Virus record (IMG/VR): IMGVR_UViG_3300009103_000003
Coordinates: 1-64,000 of that record
Length of the DNA: 64,000 nt
Reading direction: 5' to 3' (one strand)
Source of the DNA: a virus
Both the position numbers and the translations under genes were made by a program. Under the pieces are notes generated by a model. That model worked only from the letters and a program-made list of their open reading frames with translations. It was not told the DNA's origin and made no database searches. Below, piece after piece: positions 9,501 through 17,813 of this stretch. The stretch's first letter is position 1. Each line of letters begins with the position of its first letter.

Positions 9501-10128
9501 TGATCTGGAGACAAGCACTGTTGATCCAAATTCCGGTGTAAAAACTGACGATGAATCGGGCGTTGCTGTTGTTCATGTACCTTTTGCTGTTAACGGTGGG
9601 GAGGAATATAACGAAATTCGGATACCTGAGGATCTCCTTCAAGAATCAAAATCATCCACGTCTGCTGCCAACGCTCTGGCGGATATTTGGTTAGGCCTAA
9701 AAGAGATCGGCGCGTCCACGGACCTATATATTGATACTTACATAGACCGGCAGTATGCGAGTATGTTAGATATTTTGGGTAATACTAACCCGGCCATTTG
9801 CCTCAAAATGTACCCCGCGCCCCCAGAGTACTCAGACCACCAACAAGGCTTGGAAGAAGTTAGAGGGTTTCACGGAGATGCTTTTGGGCCCTGGGAGAAC
9901 CTGAAGAAGGGCTTTCCAGAAGCAGAGAAGGACCAAGAATTGGTTGCTGAGACACTACCCAAGATAACTGACGACTCTGGGATGGAGCCACGAAAGATTG
10001 ATGGGACAATAGACCCAAGAAAAGTAAGGTATGAAAAGGTATTACAGTATATAAACGCTTTGCGTAATCAAGGATTCAGAAATCAAGGAGGCGAATATGA
10101 GTCGCACACCGGAGCCCCAGAATCGTAG
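6586..10128 (+). CDS. Large baseplate hub-like protein (1180 residues)
   Basis: The N-terminus (GLRLFMEGVECDITAVKVS, then ASAVVTIPAVDAAHQLEPR, then LLFAGEVMGYSFRKMGGRR) has the pattern of phage hub proteins of the gene D/gp27 type. In these, a beta-domain describes a field on an axis and the trimer forms the end of the tail tube. The middle is long, lysine-rich and partly helical (about residues 400-560). Residues about 700-800 return to a hub-like beta domain (LTLRYSPQIVAGMPALVLD). The C-terminal 300 residues are unassigned. AGGAATAG sits just before the ATG. It is much longer than typical hubs (about 350-500 residues), which suggests inserted domains. The assignment rests on pattern and position. 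Confidence 0.6.
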   Translation: MEKVQGRQLGLRLFMEGVECDITAVKVSCGVNQAASAVVTIPAVDAAHQLEPRTLVHIFYFDSRWELGTDVAKSGGQISHGHQARHSDPAKAADAKNSGVAALLTDKNDWRNWKLLFAGEVMGYSFRKMGGRREIILACQDFTSYWDNCRLYWGRKKSSVFNSYKTAIFSGATQLYRGKSKVDSSNDLNKLLQKKPSAAPSVPGLLGGIFSLLESATGVFSPDAKKQFRGCNDFLSQAEIRLKLTRQIGASEKDDTSLAFTNSKSFKRYLRKLSKSVGYTASFMQFTNMLMGKIYHVWNSQTAPAYISDGAMIWTEVVVPANIKYKHSSEPGKLWKAIKATYDLANSHAADGLARKTGEGATALSRDELLWDGDKVAVGKHKEFDDLNTKTGIMSPKAGGTDKVIPIEKDPLRLKGEEIRQTLIEKAAGNKSVIRQANAIFDAYSAAAEARGRTAEMKAKQTGKGRPGYDEKESRTAEGLQHTQDDYFFVRRKCEEALKALSRATRTPTKTIKTKVELRDRLFTTYFHPDLFMAPPPKCNVIFPDHVQTISFSRNWMSEISRLWLHGRTASGRNKKDCYFSPNAQMLNGPGSKDCEDAVKKGASFVMNHEKYTGIIPSIVGLGDGDIFKKIHQKELKQAKKEFKEDEANKGKVFDSASVSGEAKFSPQPHLQRAANYMFFAQRYATRTMQLTLRYSPQIVAGMPALVLDPIRTKSRILAYSGEGSTRYPDNKDKRMYEGQVDLAGTPPGTHYLGVVAEIVHIIDVSGGAQTVVTLAKCREHNEGADIFKKPNADGTVTVQRTQRTTSWRKVPPPKGQDTDIANISKEGGSGGGTVTATSPDDAEAILGKRWSKGTRYRIKPRKDGEGEYKRAILPLDGEQLDSSGYCDQDGFYYDGAGNQIGSAEGVQVDVERLVVGRTKPKDVTFTWEATVMPPWFSSIYTPAKIGREFYQPMYGCSSILDDPPFRAVNKDDLETSTVDPNSGVKTDDESGVAVVHVPFAVNGGEEYNEIRIPEDLLQESKSSTSAANALADIWLGLKEIGASTDLYIDTYIDRQYASMLDILGNTNPAICLKMYPAPPEYSDHQQGLEEVRGFHGDAFGPWENLKKGFPEAEKDQELVAETLPKITDDSGMEPRKIDGTIDPRKVRYEKVLQYINALRNQGFRNQGGEYESHTGAPES

Positions 10129-10315
10129 CTCTGACAAAGAGGTATTAGAGAAACTTTTGGGCGTGGATACCACGCATGAGGCCCCCTCTGATAGTATTGG
10201 GTTTGATGATAGTATGCCCGTGATAGAAGAATCCTTTGGTCAAGGGGCCAACAAAAGGGTTTTATTAGTTACCAAAGGTCTTTCGTTGAAAAAGATCGTA
10301 GAAGCGTCTAAGTAG
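10097..10315 (+). CDS. Small hypothetical protein, 72 residues
   Basis: Not recognised. It starts inside the end of the hub-like gene, with 32 bases of overlap in another frame, behind a strong AAGGAGGCGAAT site. The protein is acidic in the middle and ends with a basic, hydrophobic segment (KRVLLVTKGLSLKKIVEASK). It is the last gene before the only clear non-coding gap in the + strand block, so it may end a transcription unit. Confidence 0.7.
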   Translation: MSRTPEPQNRSSDKEVLEKLLGVDTTHEAPSDSIGFDDSMPVIEESFGQGANKRVLLVTKGLSLKKIVEASK

Positions 10316-10393
10316 AGTCTATGTTGTCATGACATATTGTTGCATAATAAAGGCCGAGTCGTTTAGGGGAGTATTGCTCCGGGAGGTACGTTT
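10316..10393 (+). promoter_or_regulatory. Intergenic gap with palindrome; candidate late promoter region
   Basis: This 78-base gap is the longest in the + strand block. It holds the perfect 10-base palindrome TGTCATGACA (10325-10334) and then an AT-rich GCATAATAAAG (10342-10352). The ribosome binding site GGGAGGTACG of the next gene follows. No host-type -35/-10 pair with normal spacing is present: TTGTCA and CATAAT are only 13 bases apart. A promoter read by the phage sigma factor encoded just downstream is possible but untested. Confidence 0.3.
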
Positions 10394-10729
10394 ATGAACG
10401 TTACGGAAATACGTGATTCAAAGGTGAAACTTGCGATAAGTCTGCAAGCCGCCCTTGAAGCGTCGAAAAAGGGCGCGGCGAGCCTTGGAGCACAAGCCTC
10501 AAAAGCAGGTGCTTTCGCCACTAAACATAAGAAACTTATTGGGGGTACCGCTGCTGGTATAGGTACCGCCGCATTATTAGCAAAATTGCTAAAAGCCAAG
10601 AAAGGCGCTAATGCCCTTTCAAAGTCAAAACTGACAGCTTTGCTCAAAAAGCATAAAAAGCCCCTCATGGTCGGGGGCGGTGCGGTAGCTGGCGCTGCCG
10701 GTTTAGGTGCACTTCTCTCAAACAAGTAA
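10394..10729 (+). CDS. Small cationic Gly/Ala-rich protein with two hydrophobic repeats
   Basis: A protein of 111 residues. Two similar halves each start with K-H-K-K and continue into a Gly/Ala/Leu-rich hydrophobic stretch: KHKKLIGGTAAGIGTAALL near residue 48 and KHKKPLMVGGGAVAGAAGL near residue 90. Lysine is abundant between them. This resembles short membrane-inserting or DNA-associated virion peptides. It lacks the E-K-x-A motif of its neighbours but shares their composition. GGGAGGTACG precedes the ATG. Function unknown; membrane activity is inferred from composition only. Confidence 0.7.
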   Translation: MNVTEIRDSKVKLAISLQAALEASKKGAASLGAQASKAGAFATKHKKLIGGTAAGIGTAALLAKLLKAKKGANALSKSKLTALLKKHKKPLMVGGGAVAGAAGLGALLSNK

Positions 10730-10762
10730 TTTTACTACATTAACCGTAAAGGGGTTAGAAAC

Positions 10763-11368
10763 ATGTTAGATCCGAATCGCAGAAGAAATTTAGAAATCGT
10801 CATCCACGAGGAACTCGAAAAGCAGGCTATGCTTTCAGGCCTCGTTGCTGCTGGTAAAGGCATTGGTATGGGTGCCAGTGCTGCTGGTAAAGGCATTGCT
10901 GCCGGTGCCAGAGGGGCAAAAGCTCTCGGCGCTGGAGCCGCTCGTCTTGGTAGCAAGGCACTCAAAGCCGAAGGAGCAGCCTGGAGTTCTCTTGGAAAGA
11001 ACGTAGCCAACCAAGCAAGCAAGGCAGGCCAATGGGGCAGCAAGAATATTATTGCTCCCGCTAAGTCGGCTTTACAGACTGGGTACAAGACCATGAAGGG
11101 CCATGCTACTGCTGCTGGCAAGGCGCTTAGCGGTGCCGCAACAAGCACAGGAAACGCTCTGACTGCTGCACGTAAGGCAACTTTGGCTAGAGGCGCACAG
11201 GGGCTGGCCGCTACCAAGGCTGGTGGTAAAGCTACTGGCTCAGCACTGCTTCGTGGTGGTAAGGCAACTGGTGCAGCATTGACCTCACCTACCGCTAAGA
11301 AGATTGGTGCCGAGGCCGCTCGTCTTGGCGCTGGTGGTGCTGCTGGTTACGGCGCGTCAAAGTTATAA
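10763..11368 (+). CDS. Cationic Gly/Ala-rich protein with E-K-x-A motif
   Basis: A protein of 201 residues. A short charged N-terminus ends in HEELEKQAML (about residues 15-24). The rest is nearly all Ala, Gly, Lys, Thr and Ser in degenerate repeats such as AAGKGI, GARGAK and GGKATG. Acidic residues are scarce after residue 25. Such a composition suits a protein packed with DNA in the capsid or one passing through or into membranes. The motif recurs in the genes at 12279, 16025 and 18397. No known domain was recognised. Long opposite-strand frames here are composition artefacts. Confidence 0.75.
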   Translation: MLDPNRRRNLEIVIHEELEKQAMLSGLVAAGKGIGMGASAAGKGIAAGARGAKALGAGAARLGSKALKAEGAAWSSLGKNVANQASKAGQWGSKNIIAPAKSALQTGYKTMKGHATAAGKALSGAATSTGNALTAARKATLARGAQGLAATKAGGKATGSALLRGGKATGAALTSPTAKKIGAEAARLGAGGAAGYGASKL

Positions 11369-11384
11369 CCTAGGCGTAGGATTT

Positions 11385-12275
11385 ATGTTGGCTGTGGCAG
11401 ACCCAGTATCGGAATTTCTTAAGTACGCAGGGGATACTCAAGTACGAGCACACTCCAGGCGAACCAATGGGAAAGTTGTATCTGTAAGACAGCACACCCG
11501 AGAAGACGATGACGATGTTGGCAACAGCACAGACAAAGAACTTTCCACGTTCAACGCTTTAGACGACTTAGACGCTAAGAAAAGTCGAGAGCTAGAATTG
11601 TGGAAAAGGTGGAAAGCCAATGGGGAGGGGCCGGAAGATCTTCGGCCTCTCCTCAAAAGCTTCCGACCCATGATCCGGTCAAAGGTAAATGTATATAAGG
11701 GTAAGGTGAAGATGATTCCCGACTCCGCTATAGAGTCCGAATTCCAGCTTCGTTTTGTGGATGCCTTGCGATCCTACGACCCCGAGAAGGGGTCTTTGGG
11801 GACCTATATATTTCGCTATTTAGATAAAGCAAAACGCTTTATCGTTGAGAACCAAAACATTGGTCGAATCCCTGAAAACAGGGTGTATAAAATCAAACAG
11901 TTCTCGGTTGCACGGGACGAGTTGGCTGAAGATCTTGGCCGAACTCCCGTCACCAAGGAAATCTCCGAACGCTTAGGTTGGTCATTGGCCGAGACCGGGC
12001 GGATGGAGGCAGAGCTACGGAACGACCTTCTGTCACAAGGATTTGAGGACGATCCCTATGCGTTAGCCCCCTCTAAGTCAGAGGAGGTCTTGCGCCTATT
12101 TAAGTACGAATTAACCGGTAATGAACGCGAAGTTTACGAGTACCTGACTGGACACGGTAAGCCGCAAACATCTTCCACAGGTGATATTGCTCGTGCCATG
12201 AAGATCCCCGATTACCAAGTCAGCCGACTGAAGAACACTATTAAAAAGAAACTTCAGCGTTACCTTACGGAGTAG
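11385..12275 (+). CDS. Phage RNA polymerase sigma factor, sigma-70 type
   Basis: A protein of 296 residues from the ATG at 11385, which follows GGCGTAGG and avoids overlap with the previous gene. An acidic N-terminus precedes a region 2-like segment: LRPLLKSFRPMIRSKVN, then RFVDALRSYDPEKGSLGTY and IFRYLDKAKRFI. A region 3-like helix set follows (DELAEDLGRTPVTKEISERL), then a region 4 helix-turn-helix (LTGNEREVYEYL, DIARAMKIPDYQVSRLKNTI). Sigma factors guide RNA polymerase to promoters, and a phage copy typically directs late genes. It lies amid virion genes rather than with regulators. Which promoters it reads is unknown. Confidence 0.85.
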   Translation: MLAVADPVSEFLKYAGDTQVRAHSRRTNGKVVSVRQHTREDDDDVGNSTDKELSTFNALDDLDAKKSRELELWKRWKANGEGPEDLRPLLKSFRPMIRSKVNVYKGKVKMIPDSAIESEFQLRFVDALRSYDPEKGSLGTYIFRYLDKAKRFIVENQNIGRIPENRVYKIKQFSVARDELAEDLGRTPVTKEISERLGWSLAETGRMEAELRNDLLSQGFEDDPYALAPSKSEEVLRLFKYELTGNEREVYEYLTGHGKPQTSSTGDIARAMKIPDYQVSRLKNTIKKKLQRYLTE

Positions 12276-12278
12276 ACA

Positions 12279-13451
12279 ATGGACGACGAAAAAAGATTAC
12301 TCACATCAATTAAGAGTATGGACAGGGCCGCTGAATTAACGAAGCACGCAAAGCTTAGTGTTAGCGATGTTGAGGATGACCTCGGCATCTACCTGTCAGA
12401 CAAAGATGAGACCAAGGTTCGTCGTCTAATCAAAGAGCGCACAGGCAAGTCTTTCGCTATGCGCCACCCATTGCTTACGGGTATCCCTACTTTAGGTATT
12501 GCTCCTGCGGTTGCGAAAGCTAACGCAAAGGAGAAGATCATCCGGCGACTGGCCAGGGATGACGTTAAACTTCGTGGTGAAATGGCGGCTGCTAAAGACA
12601 AGCGCAGAGCAGAAGCCCTAGAAGAATATAAGGCAACTACTGAACGCGACAAGGCGAACCAAGCCTCTCGCGCAGCAGGAGCACTCGGTAGATCGGGTGT
12701 TGAGATTGCTGCATTATTAGCTGCTAGTAAGCGAGCAAACATGCAGAAGGAATCCGCTGCTAAGGCGACGTTTTCTCCCGCGATGGATAAGAGCCCCGCT
12801 TTAAAGGGTAAGCAGTCCAAGCTCCCAGATAAGATTCAAGCAGGCATTCTTAAGAAGAAGATGAAGAAAAAAGAGGCGGCTGTTGTACGCAGCGGCCTTA
12901 TTCAAGCATCGGAAGCTCTCTACACAGATCTCTACGCTAAGCGTGGACTCGAAAAACGCGCTAATCCTTTTGCTGCAATGTTTCCCTCGCTTACTCGTGG
13001 CGCAGGAAAATGGGCTGCTGGCGGTGCCGCCCTTGGCGGCTTAGGCGCGGGCGCTCGCCGCCTTTCTCAGTTACGGGAATTAGCCGCCTCCGGTGGCCGA
13101 GGGAAGTGGGCCAAGGACTGGCACAAGGCTATGGCCGAGAAGAGTGTAGCCGCAAAAGCCGGTGAAACATACACAATGCCTGGAAGGCTTGCACAAGAAT
13201 CACAATTCTTGAAAGCCCAAAAAGGACTCAAAGGAAAAGCTTTTGCTGATGCCCCGATGGAGTACTTGAAGGCTTACGGGCCGGAAGTAGCCAAGGCTAT
13301 GCTGGAAGGCGGTGGCGCAGCAGCGCTTGCTGGCGGTGCATCTCGTATGGCTGCAAATTGGGCGAGACGTAAGAAGATGATGGATACTGCTAAAGCAGTC
13401 GCTGTTCCGGCTGCTCTGGGCCTTGGTGGATATGCGCTACTCAAAGATTAA
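12279..13451 (+). CDS. Lys/Ala-rich protein with E-K-x-A motif and Gly/Ala-rich C-terminal half
   Basis: A protein of 390 residues. The first 220 residues are highly charged and helical, with an internal proline/glycine stretch (HPLLTGIPTLGIAP near residue 63). At about residues 223-240, KRGLEKRANPFAAMFPSL introduces a Gly/Ala-rich hydrophobic part (WAAGGAALGGLGAGARRL). A second such stretch closes the protein (VAVPAALGLGGYALL). The layout of helical head, E-K-x-A motif and membrane-like tail is shared with neighbours. It starts 3 bases after the sigma gene stop, so the two are probably cotranslated. Candidate internal or ejected virion protein; not proven. Confidence 0.75.
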   Translation: MDDEKRLLTSIKSMDRAAELTKHAKLSVSDVEDDLGIYLSDKDETKVRRLIKERTGKSFAMRHPLLTGIPTLGIAPAVAKANAKEKIIRRLARDDVKLRGEMAAAKDKRRAEALEEYKATTERDKANQASRAAGALGRSGVEIAALLAASKRANMQKESAAKATFSPAMDKSPALKGKQSKLPDKIQAGILKKKMKKKEAAVVRSGLIQASEALYTDLYAKRGLEKRANPFAAMFPSLTRGAGKWAAGGAALGGLGAGARRLSQLRELAASGGRGKWAKDWHKAMAEKSVAAKAGETYTMPGRLAQESQFLKAQKGLKGKAFADAPMEYLKAYGPEVAKAMLEGGGAAALAGGASRMAANWARRKKMMDTAKAVAVPAALGLGGYALLKD

Positions 13452-13465
13452 TGGGGGAGGCGTAA

Positions 13466-13834
13466 ATGCTACCGAGGAATGTGGACTACATAACGAAGCT
13501 CGCTGAGGGTGGATACCTAGATAAAGTTATCTCTGCGTTTACTCGTGTATTCGGTGGGGCAAAATCACAAGGTACCAAGAGTACCGATGCGCCTTCCGCG
13601 CCAAGACCCGCACCGGTTATTAGGCCCTACCCCGATCCTGCGCCCCAAACAAGCACTGGCCAACTAAAGACAGATACCAAAACACGGGTTCTTAGTCCTA
13701 TGGAAAGAACTCGGATGCGTAATGCCTTTAAGAGTAAGCAACTGAAACGCCTGGAAGGGAAAGTCACTACGGGCACTGGGTTAAGAAGGGCCGAGGCAGC
13801 AAGGAAAGCACTGGGGGTGCCCAGTGGCAGATGA
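13466..13834 (+). CDS. Basic hypothetical protein, 122 residues
   Basis: Not recognised. The N-terminus (ITKLAEGGYLDKVISAFTRV) is helical and amphipathic. It is followed by GGAKS, a proline-rich linker (SAPRPAPVIRPYPDPAP), and a very basic helical end (RTRMRNAFKSKQLKRLEGK). The net charge is strongly positive. GGGGGAGGCGTAA is an excellent ribosome binding site. The composition fits a DNA- or RNA-contacting virion protein, related in style to the E-K-x-A proteins around it. Confidence 0.7.
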   Translation: MLPRNVDYITKLAEGGYLDKVISAFTRVFGGAKSQGTKSTDAPSAPRPAPVIRPYPDPAPQTSTGQLKTDTKTRVLSPMERTRMRNAFKSKQLKRLEGKVTTGTGLRRAEAARKALGVPSGR

Positions 13835-14069
13835 ACCAGTTTCGACAGCACCTGAGAATAAAAACGAACTTCTAGCGAAGCTTCGGGATCAGGTAAAAGA
13901 ATATGTTACCTCAGAGAAGCTTCGGCTAATCACTGAGCGCACATTTTTGAAGTCTGTTTTGGAAAGTAGCTTAGGTAGTCCAGAGGCCAAGGAAAAGAAG
14001 TATAATGAGGTCGTAGTAATAGAGAACGTCAAGAAGTTGATTGGCATAGTCAATCCAACTAATAAGTGA
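13824..14069 (+). CDS. Small helical hypothetical protein, GTG start
   Basis: A protein of 81 residues from a GTG inside the end of the preceding gene (11 bases of overlap). It is rich in Lys, Glu and Leu and mostly helical, with a possible coiled coil (ELLAKLRDQVKEYVTSEKL). No in-frame ATG exists near the beginning, so GTG is the best start. Not recognised. Overlap suggests its amount is tied to the basic protein before it. Confidence 0.65.
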   Translation: MADEPVSTAPENKNELLAKLRDQVKEYVTSEKLRLITERTFLKSVLESSLGSPEAKEKKYNEVVVIENVKKLIGIVNPTNK

Positions 14070-14081
14070 GCGAACCGATAA

Positions 14082-16028
14082 ATGAAGGCGATATTAAAAA
14101 CAGAGAGAACGTTACCGTTCTTTGATTCCGCAGCCGAGATTGGCCTAGACCCGTTTGTGCTCCAAATTTTGGACCCTACTGGTGTCGAGGTGGCCGTTTT
14201 GGCTATGAATCAAGTAGTATCTGCCCCTAACTTGTTCTTAAGCGACGCCTTCTCGCCCCAAGATCTTGGGCAATACCAACTGATCTATAAATATGGGGAC
14301 CCACTAGCCCCTATTTTTTACACCACTCTTGAAGTTGGCGCGGCACCTATTTCCGATTTCCCGTTAGGCACCCCGGTAGACATTGTATTAGACGATAATA
14401 TCCTCGGTGGCCCAGGGCAACCAATCACCGCGCACCTATATGATGGCGCTGGGCAGTCACTTTCTGCCACCAGTTTCGCTTCGTTTATCGGTGACGAGCC
14501 GATAACAACTATACCAGTTAGTAATAATGACTCGTTGACCCTGCAAGTACTCCCCGATCCCAATGCGGTCGGAGCCCAAACTGTCACATTTTTGTGCGCG
14601 TCTACTGTGGCAGTCGGAGGGGCGGCTGGGAACTATGCAGGGACCAGCGCGGGGGATACCGCTACCTACCAAATTGATGGCGGTATTCCTCGAACATTGG
14701 ACCTTAGCGCAGTAGCGGCTGGACAAGTCAACTACATCAACGCCCTAAACGCACAGCTTCGCGGGGCATCTGCCAGGGATGATGGTGGAGGCATAACAAC
14801 TCTCGTCACGGATAGCCAAGGCTCCAGTTCTGAGATCGTACTATCAAATTTTGGTGGGACATTTGGAGCTAATACGGGCCTCTCAGAGGCTACCTACGCG
14901 GCCAATGGCGCTGCCAACAACGTAGGCGACAGTGACGCAGTAACCTTCTTAGAATTGAAGCTGCTCATTGAGACGGGCGTTATGGATGGGGCTCAGGGCG
15001 ACCGTGTTCTAGTGACCCTAGAAGAAGACACAGACAACTTAGTGCTTAGTGCGACAAGTGGTGTCGCAGGAAACCTAAGCCAAATAGATTTGACGGCGGG
15101 GACAGCGTCTGTTCTTTCCTCCCTTGGACTTACGTCATTAGGGACACAAGGTGGCGGACTTGCCGCAATCGGGTCTGATGGAATAAGCGTCCAAGCTCTT
15201 TATTCTGCACTGGTTGATGGGTACGTCATCCAGAATAAGACATTTAACGCAGCACAAGAGGTTTTCGTTGTTTGGTTAAACAATAACGTACAGACCTATA
15301 TGACTGACTATCTTATTACGTCCTCAACGGACACCGAGGTAGTCAACGTATACGCCGCCGAGATAAACCCAACGTACCCGAATGGGAACCCACATATAGC
15401 TGCAACAGTAATTGCGAGCACCCCTGCGGGCGTCCAAATTACTCAAGGAGTTACGGATGTTTCTGGGTACGTTCGGTTAGAGCTTCCTCCTGGGGATCAC
15501 ATTCTCACACTAAGCAAGGCGAACACTGTTTTTTCGCTGAACAATTTCGAGAAGGAAGTCTTCAACTCGTCTGTCGTTCCCGCAGATGATAAGTTGTACT
15601 CTCCTCCCGGAGCATCCGACGTTCAAGCAATCCAACTTATTACAGATAAGTTTAATCCAACAATTACCGCACCACCGGCCCCCGCAGATATGTGTACGCT
15701 ATTTGCGACGCTTTATTTGATGGATGGAACCCCGCTGAGGCACGCAGCAATTAACGTAGGGTTACTGGACAGGCCGCAACTATACTCTGGGACTGCTGTT
15801 ATAGACTCCCAAAAAATCTATAAGACAGACTCAAATGGTTACGTGGAGTTTTCTATTGTGCAGGGCCTCCAGATTGAGGTGAACATAGCTCCGCTATCTG
15901 TACGTCGCAGAATAACGGTTCCTAGTTCAGCAGGACCGGTAAACATAATGACATTGCTGTCGTCAGCAGACGATCCGTTTGACATTATTACGCCCAATAT
16001 TGTTGCTGCACCAAAGAGGACACTATGA
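14082..16028 (+). CDS. Multi-domain beta-sandwich structural protein (648 residues)
   Basis: The composition (Ala, Gly, Ser, Thr, Asp, Val) and alternating beta pattern suit a virion surface or tail protein. Two central copies of a domain resemble flagellin-IN-like modules, with the order strand, Y-I-N-A-L-N-A-Q-L helix, then S-S-E-I-V-L-S (about residues 180-280), and LVLSATSGVAGNLSQI with SSLGL (about 285-350). Residues about 445-485 and 540-610 look like carboxypeptidase-regulatory or transthyretin-like folds (TDVSGYVRLELPPGDHILTL; KTDSNGYVEFSIVQG). The last base pairs overlap the next gene by 4. The ribosome binding site is weak. Role in the virion unknown. Confidence 0.65.
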   Translation: MKAILKTERTLPFFDSAAEIGLDPFVLQILDPTGVEVAVLAMNQVVSAPNLFLSDAFSPQDLGQYQLIYKYGDPLAPIFYTTLEVGAAPISDFPLGTPVDIVLDDNILGGPGQPITAHLYDGAGQSLSATSFASFIGDEPITTIPVSNNDSLTLQVLPDPNAVGAQTVTFLCASTVAVGGAAGNYAGTSAGDTATYQIDGGIPRTLDLSAVAAGQVNYINALNAQLRGASARDDGGGITTLVTDSQGSSSEIVLSNFGGTFGANTGLSEATYAANGAANNVGDSDAVTFLELKLLIETGVMDGAQGDRVLVTLEEDTDNLVLSATSGVAGNLSQIDLTAGTASVLSSLGLTSLGTQGGGLAAIGSDGISVQALYSALVDGYVIQNKTFNAAQEVFVVWLNNNVQTYMTDYLITSSTDTEVVNVYAAEINPTYPNGNPHIAATVIASTPAGVQITQGVTDVSGYVRLELPPGDHILTLSKANTVFSLNNFEKEVFNSSVVPADDKLYSPPGASDVQAIQLITDKFNPTITAPPAPADMCTLFATLYLMDGTPLRHAAINVGLLDRPQLYSGTAVIDSQKIYKTDSNGYVEFSIVQGLQIEVNIAPLSVRRRITVPSSAGPVNIMTLLSSADDPFDIITPNIVAAPKRTL

Positions 16029-17812
16029 GCAGTAATATTGATAAAGGCGCTGCGCTTGAGATTATGCGCCACACAGTTAAGGTTGCTGCTGCTCCCGCAG
16101 TTGGCGGGCTTGCAGGCGCTCCTGCCCCTGAGCCCGGACCACTGAATCCGGGCGGTGGCGGAACGCAAGGCGGCTCGAATAACCCTCAGATGCAGACTGG
16201 CTGGGCCTCTGGGAAAATGCGACAGGCCCTCATTAAGAGGTTCACAGCAAACGCTGCCAACAAGATGAAGCAGAGCGTGAGCACTGCGGCAGGACGCCAG
16301 AACACGGTAGGTGGCATGGGGTCTGGAATGCCTAAGATGGCATCTATCGGTGGTCAGTTAGAGAAGCGTGCCTGGGGGCCACTCAAGCTTGTCGGTGGTG
16401 CTGGCAAAGCCTTATGGGGTGGTGCCCGCGCCTTGTTTGGGGGCAGTAAAGCTGCGCCAGCAGTTGCTAGGCAGGGTGACCTTTTTCGAAAAGCTATCCC
16501 AACAGCACAAGAAGCTCGCGCCGCCGCTCAAGCAGCAGAAAGAGCGCGTAAGGCCAAACAGGTTGCGGATACGGCTGAGAAAGTAAGAAGGTCTAGGTTA
16601 CTAGACCTAAACCGTAACGTCGGTCCTGGCGGGCAGATGGCGTTTAACTTTGGTAATAAATCCAGAGCCGGTAGAATTCTAGACAGTGCGCAACGCGCCT
16701 TCAGAGGCTCTCGCGCTGGACAGGCCACACAAAAGGCTACGAAGACCGTTACTGAGGCTGCTAAGAGAGAAACAGCCGCAGCCAGGGCTCTTGGGAGAGG
16801 CTCCACCTACACTGAGCCTGCTGGCCAGGGCCTAAAGCATTGGGCATTCCACCGAGGCTCTGGGCTTAGAAATATCTGGCGAAACAAGGAGACTGGTGAG
16901 CTTGTTCGCGGGTCTCGTGGGTACTTCCGCCGACCCCCCGAAGGGTTTGAGAAGTTTAAGAGCTTTACTCAAACGGGTGGTTACGGAAACCGTGCGATAA
17001 AGAACACGCTTGCCGCTACAGGCACTTTGGGGGCTACGGGGTATGGGGCCTCCTATCTTGCGAACCCAACTGGTTGGCGGGATAAGGAAACCGGTAAAAC
17101 TCGCATCATAGCCAACCTTACCGATCCACGCAGGCTGGATATGGCTGGTGGGGCCGCAACCCTTGGGGTAGGAGCCACACTGCCGGGGATGGCGTACACA
17201 GGGTACGACATGTTTACCGGTGGTCCCTTACATAAACAATTTATGAAGGGCACAGCCAGCGGCATCGCGTTAGCAAATTCGCCGGGAGGGATCTCTTATT
17301 CTCGCGGCAGGGGCCAAGGCGGCGCAACATACACGGACGTATTGAACAACCTAAGCCCCACCTCGGATAAACTCGAATCCCAAAAACATATCGACATCCT
17401 AAATAAAAACGAGCCCGCAAACAAAAAGAAGGCTGACGAGTACTACAAGGCTCTAGACAAGAAGATTGATTCTTCAGGGGGCGGGCCTACAGGGATGCTT
17501 CTTCCTGGCAAGCGGCAGGATAGACAACTAGCTAGTACTCGTGGGACCAGTAAACCGGTTACCGTTGGCGATGGATCTCAACAAGCCTTGCGCACAGGGG
17601 ACGCACTGCGGAGAGCATCCGCAAAGAAACCCAGTAAGCCAACATTTACAGACGTAGCAGTAGGCAACCTAGACCCAACAGGGACTAAAATTTTCCGAGG
17701 CGCTGCGCAAAAGCTCAAGCCACCCAAGGAGAACCGGGTAGCGAAGTTACAAGCTAAAAAGAGAAAGCTTACGAAAGCAATGGCGAACTCAAAACCCTTA
17801 ACGGTGGCATGA
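16025..17812 (+). CDS. Large cationic Gly/Ala-rich protein with E-K-x-A motif
   Basis: A protein of 595 residues. A short helical head (LEIMRHTVKVAA) precedes a Gly/Pro linker. At about residue 110, QLEKRAWGPLKLVGGAGKAL carries the motif shared with three neighbours, followed by Ala/Arg-rich helices (ARAAAQAAERARKAKQ). The middle, about residues 255-310, has a more compact, aromatic part (HWAFHRGSGLRNIWRNKETG). The end is basic and Lys-rich. The ATG overlaps the preceding stop (ATGA). Candidate internal virion or genome-ejection protein on composition and context. No enzymatic motif was seen. Confidence 0.75.
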   Translation: MSSNIDKGAALEIMRHTVKVAAAPAVGGLAGAPAPEPGPLNPGGGGTQGGSNNPQMQTGWASGKMRQALIKRFTANAANKMKQSVSTAAGRQNTVGGMGSGMPKMASIGGQLEKRAWGPLKLVGGAGKALWGGARALFGGSKAAPAVARQGDLFRKAIPTAQEARAAAQAAERARKAKQVADTAEKVRRSRLLDLNRNVGPGGQMAFNFGNKSRAGRILDSAQRAFRGSRAGQATQKATKTVTEAAKRETAAARALGRGSTYTEPAGQGLKHWAFHRGSGLRNIWRNKETGELVRGSRGYFRRPPEGFEKFKSFTQTGGYGNRAIKNTLAATGTLGATGYGASYLANPTGWRDKETGKTRIIANLTDPRRLDMAGGAATLGVGATLPGMAYTGYDMFTGGPLHKQFMKGTASGIALANSPGGISYSRGRGQGGATYTDVLNNLSPTSDKLESQKHIDILNKNEPANKKKADEYYKALDKKIDSSGGGPTGMLLPGKRQDRQLASTRGTSKPVTVGDGSQQALRTGDALRRASAKKPSKPTFTDVAVGNLDPTGTKIFRGAAQKLKPPKENRVAKLQAKKRKLTKAMANSKPLTVA

Positions 17813-17813
17813 C

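Noticed and set aside
10324-10348. Host-type sigma-70 promoter (TTGTCA and CATAAT)
   Set aside because: The spacing is 13 bases instead of about 17, so it was not called as a standard promoter.
10735-11217. Open frame of 160 codons on the - strand opposite the Gly/Ala-rich gene
   Set aside because: The Ala/Pro/Leu content is what GC-rich Gly/Ala codons give when read backwards. No ribosome binding site.
11304-11384. Extension of the sigma factor to an upstream start
   Set aside because: It would overlap the preceding gene by 65 bases and add a hydrophobic leader unrelated to sigma factors; the ATG at 11385 has a suitable site.
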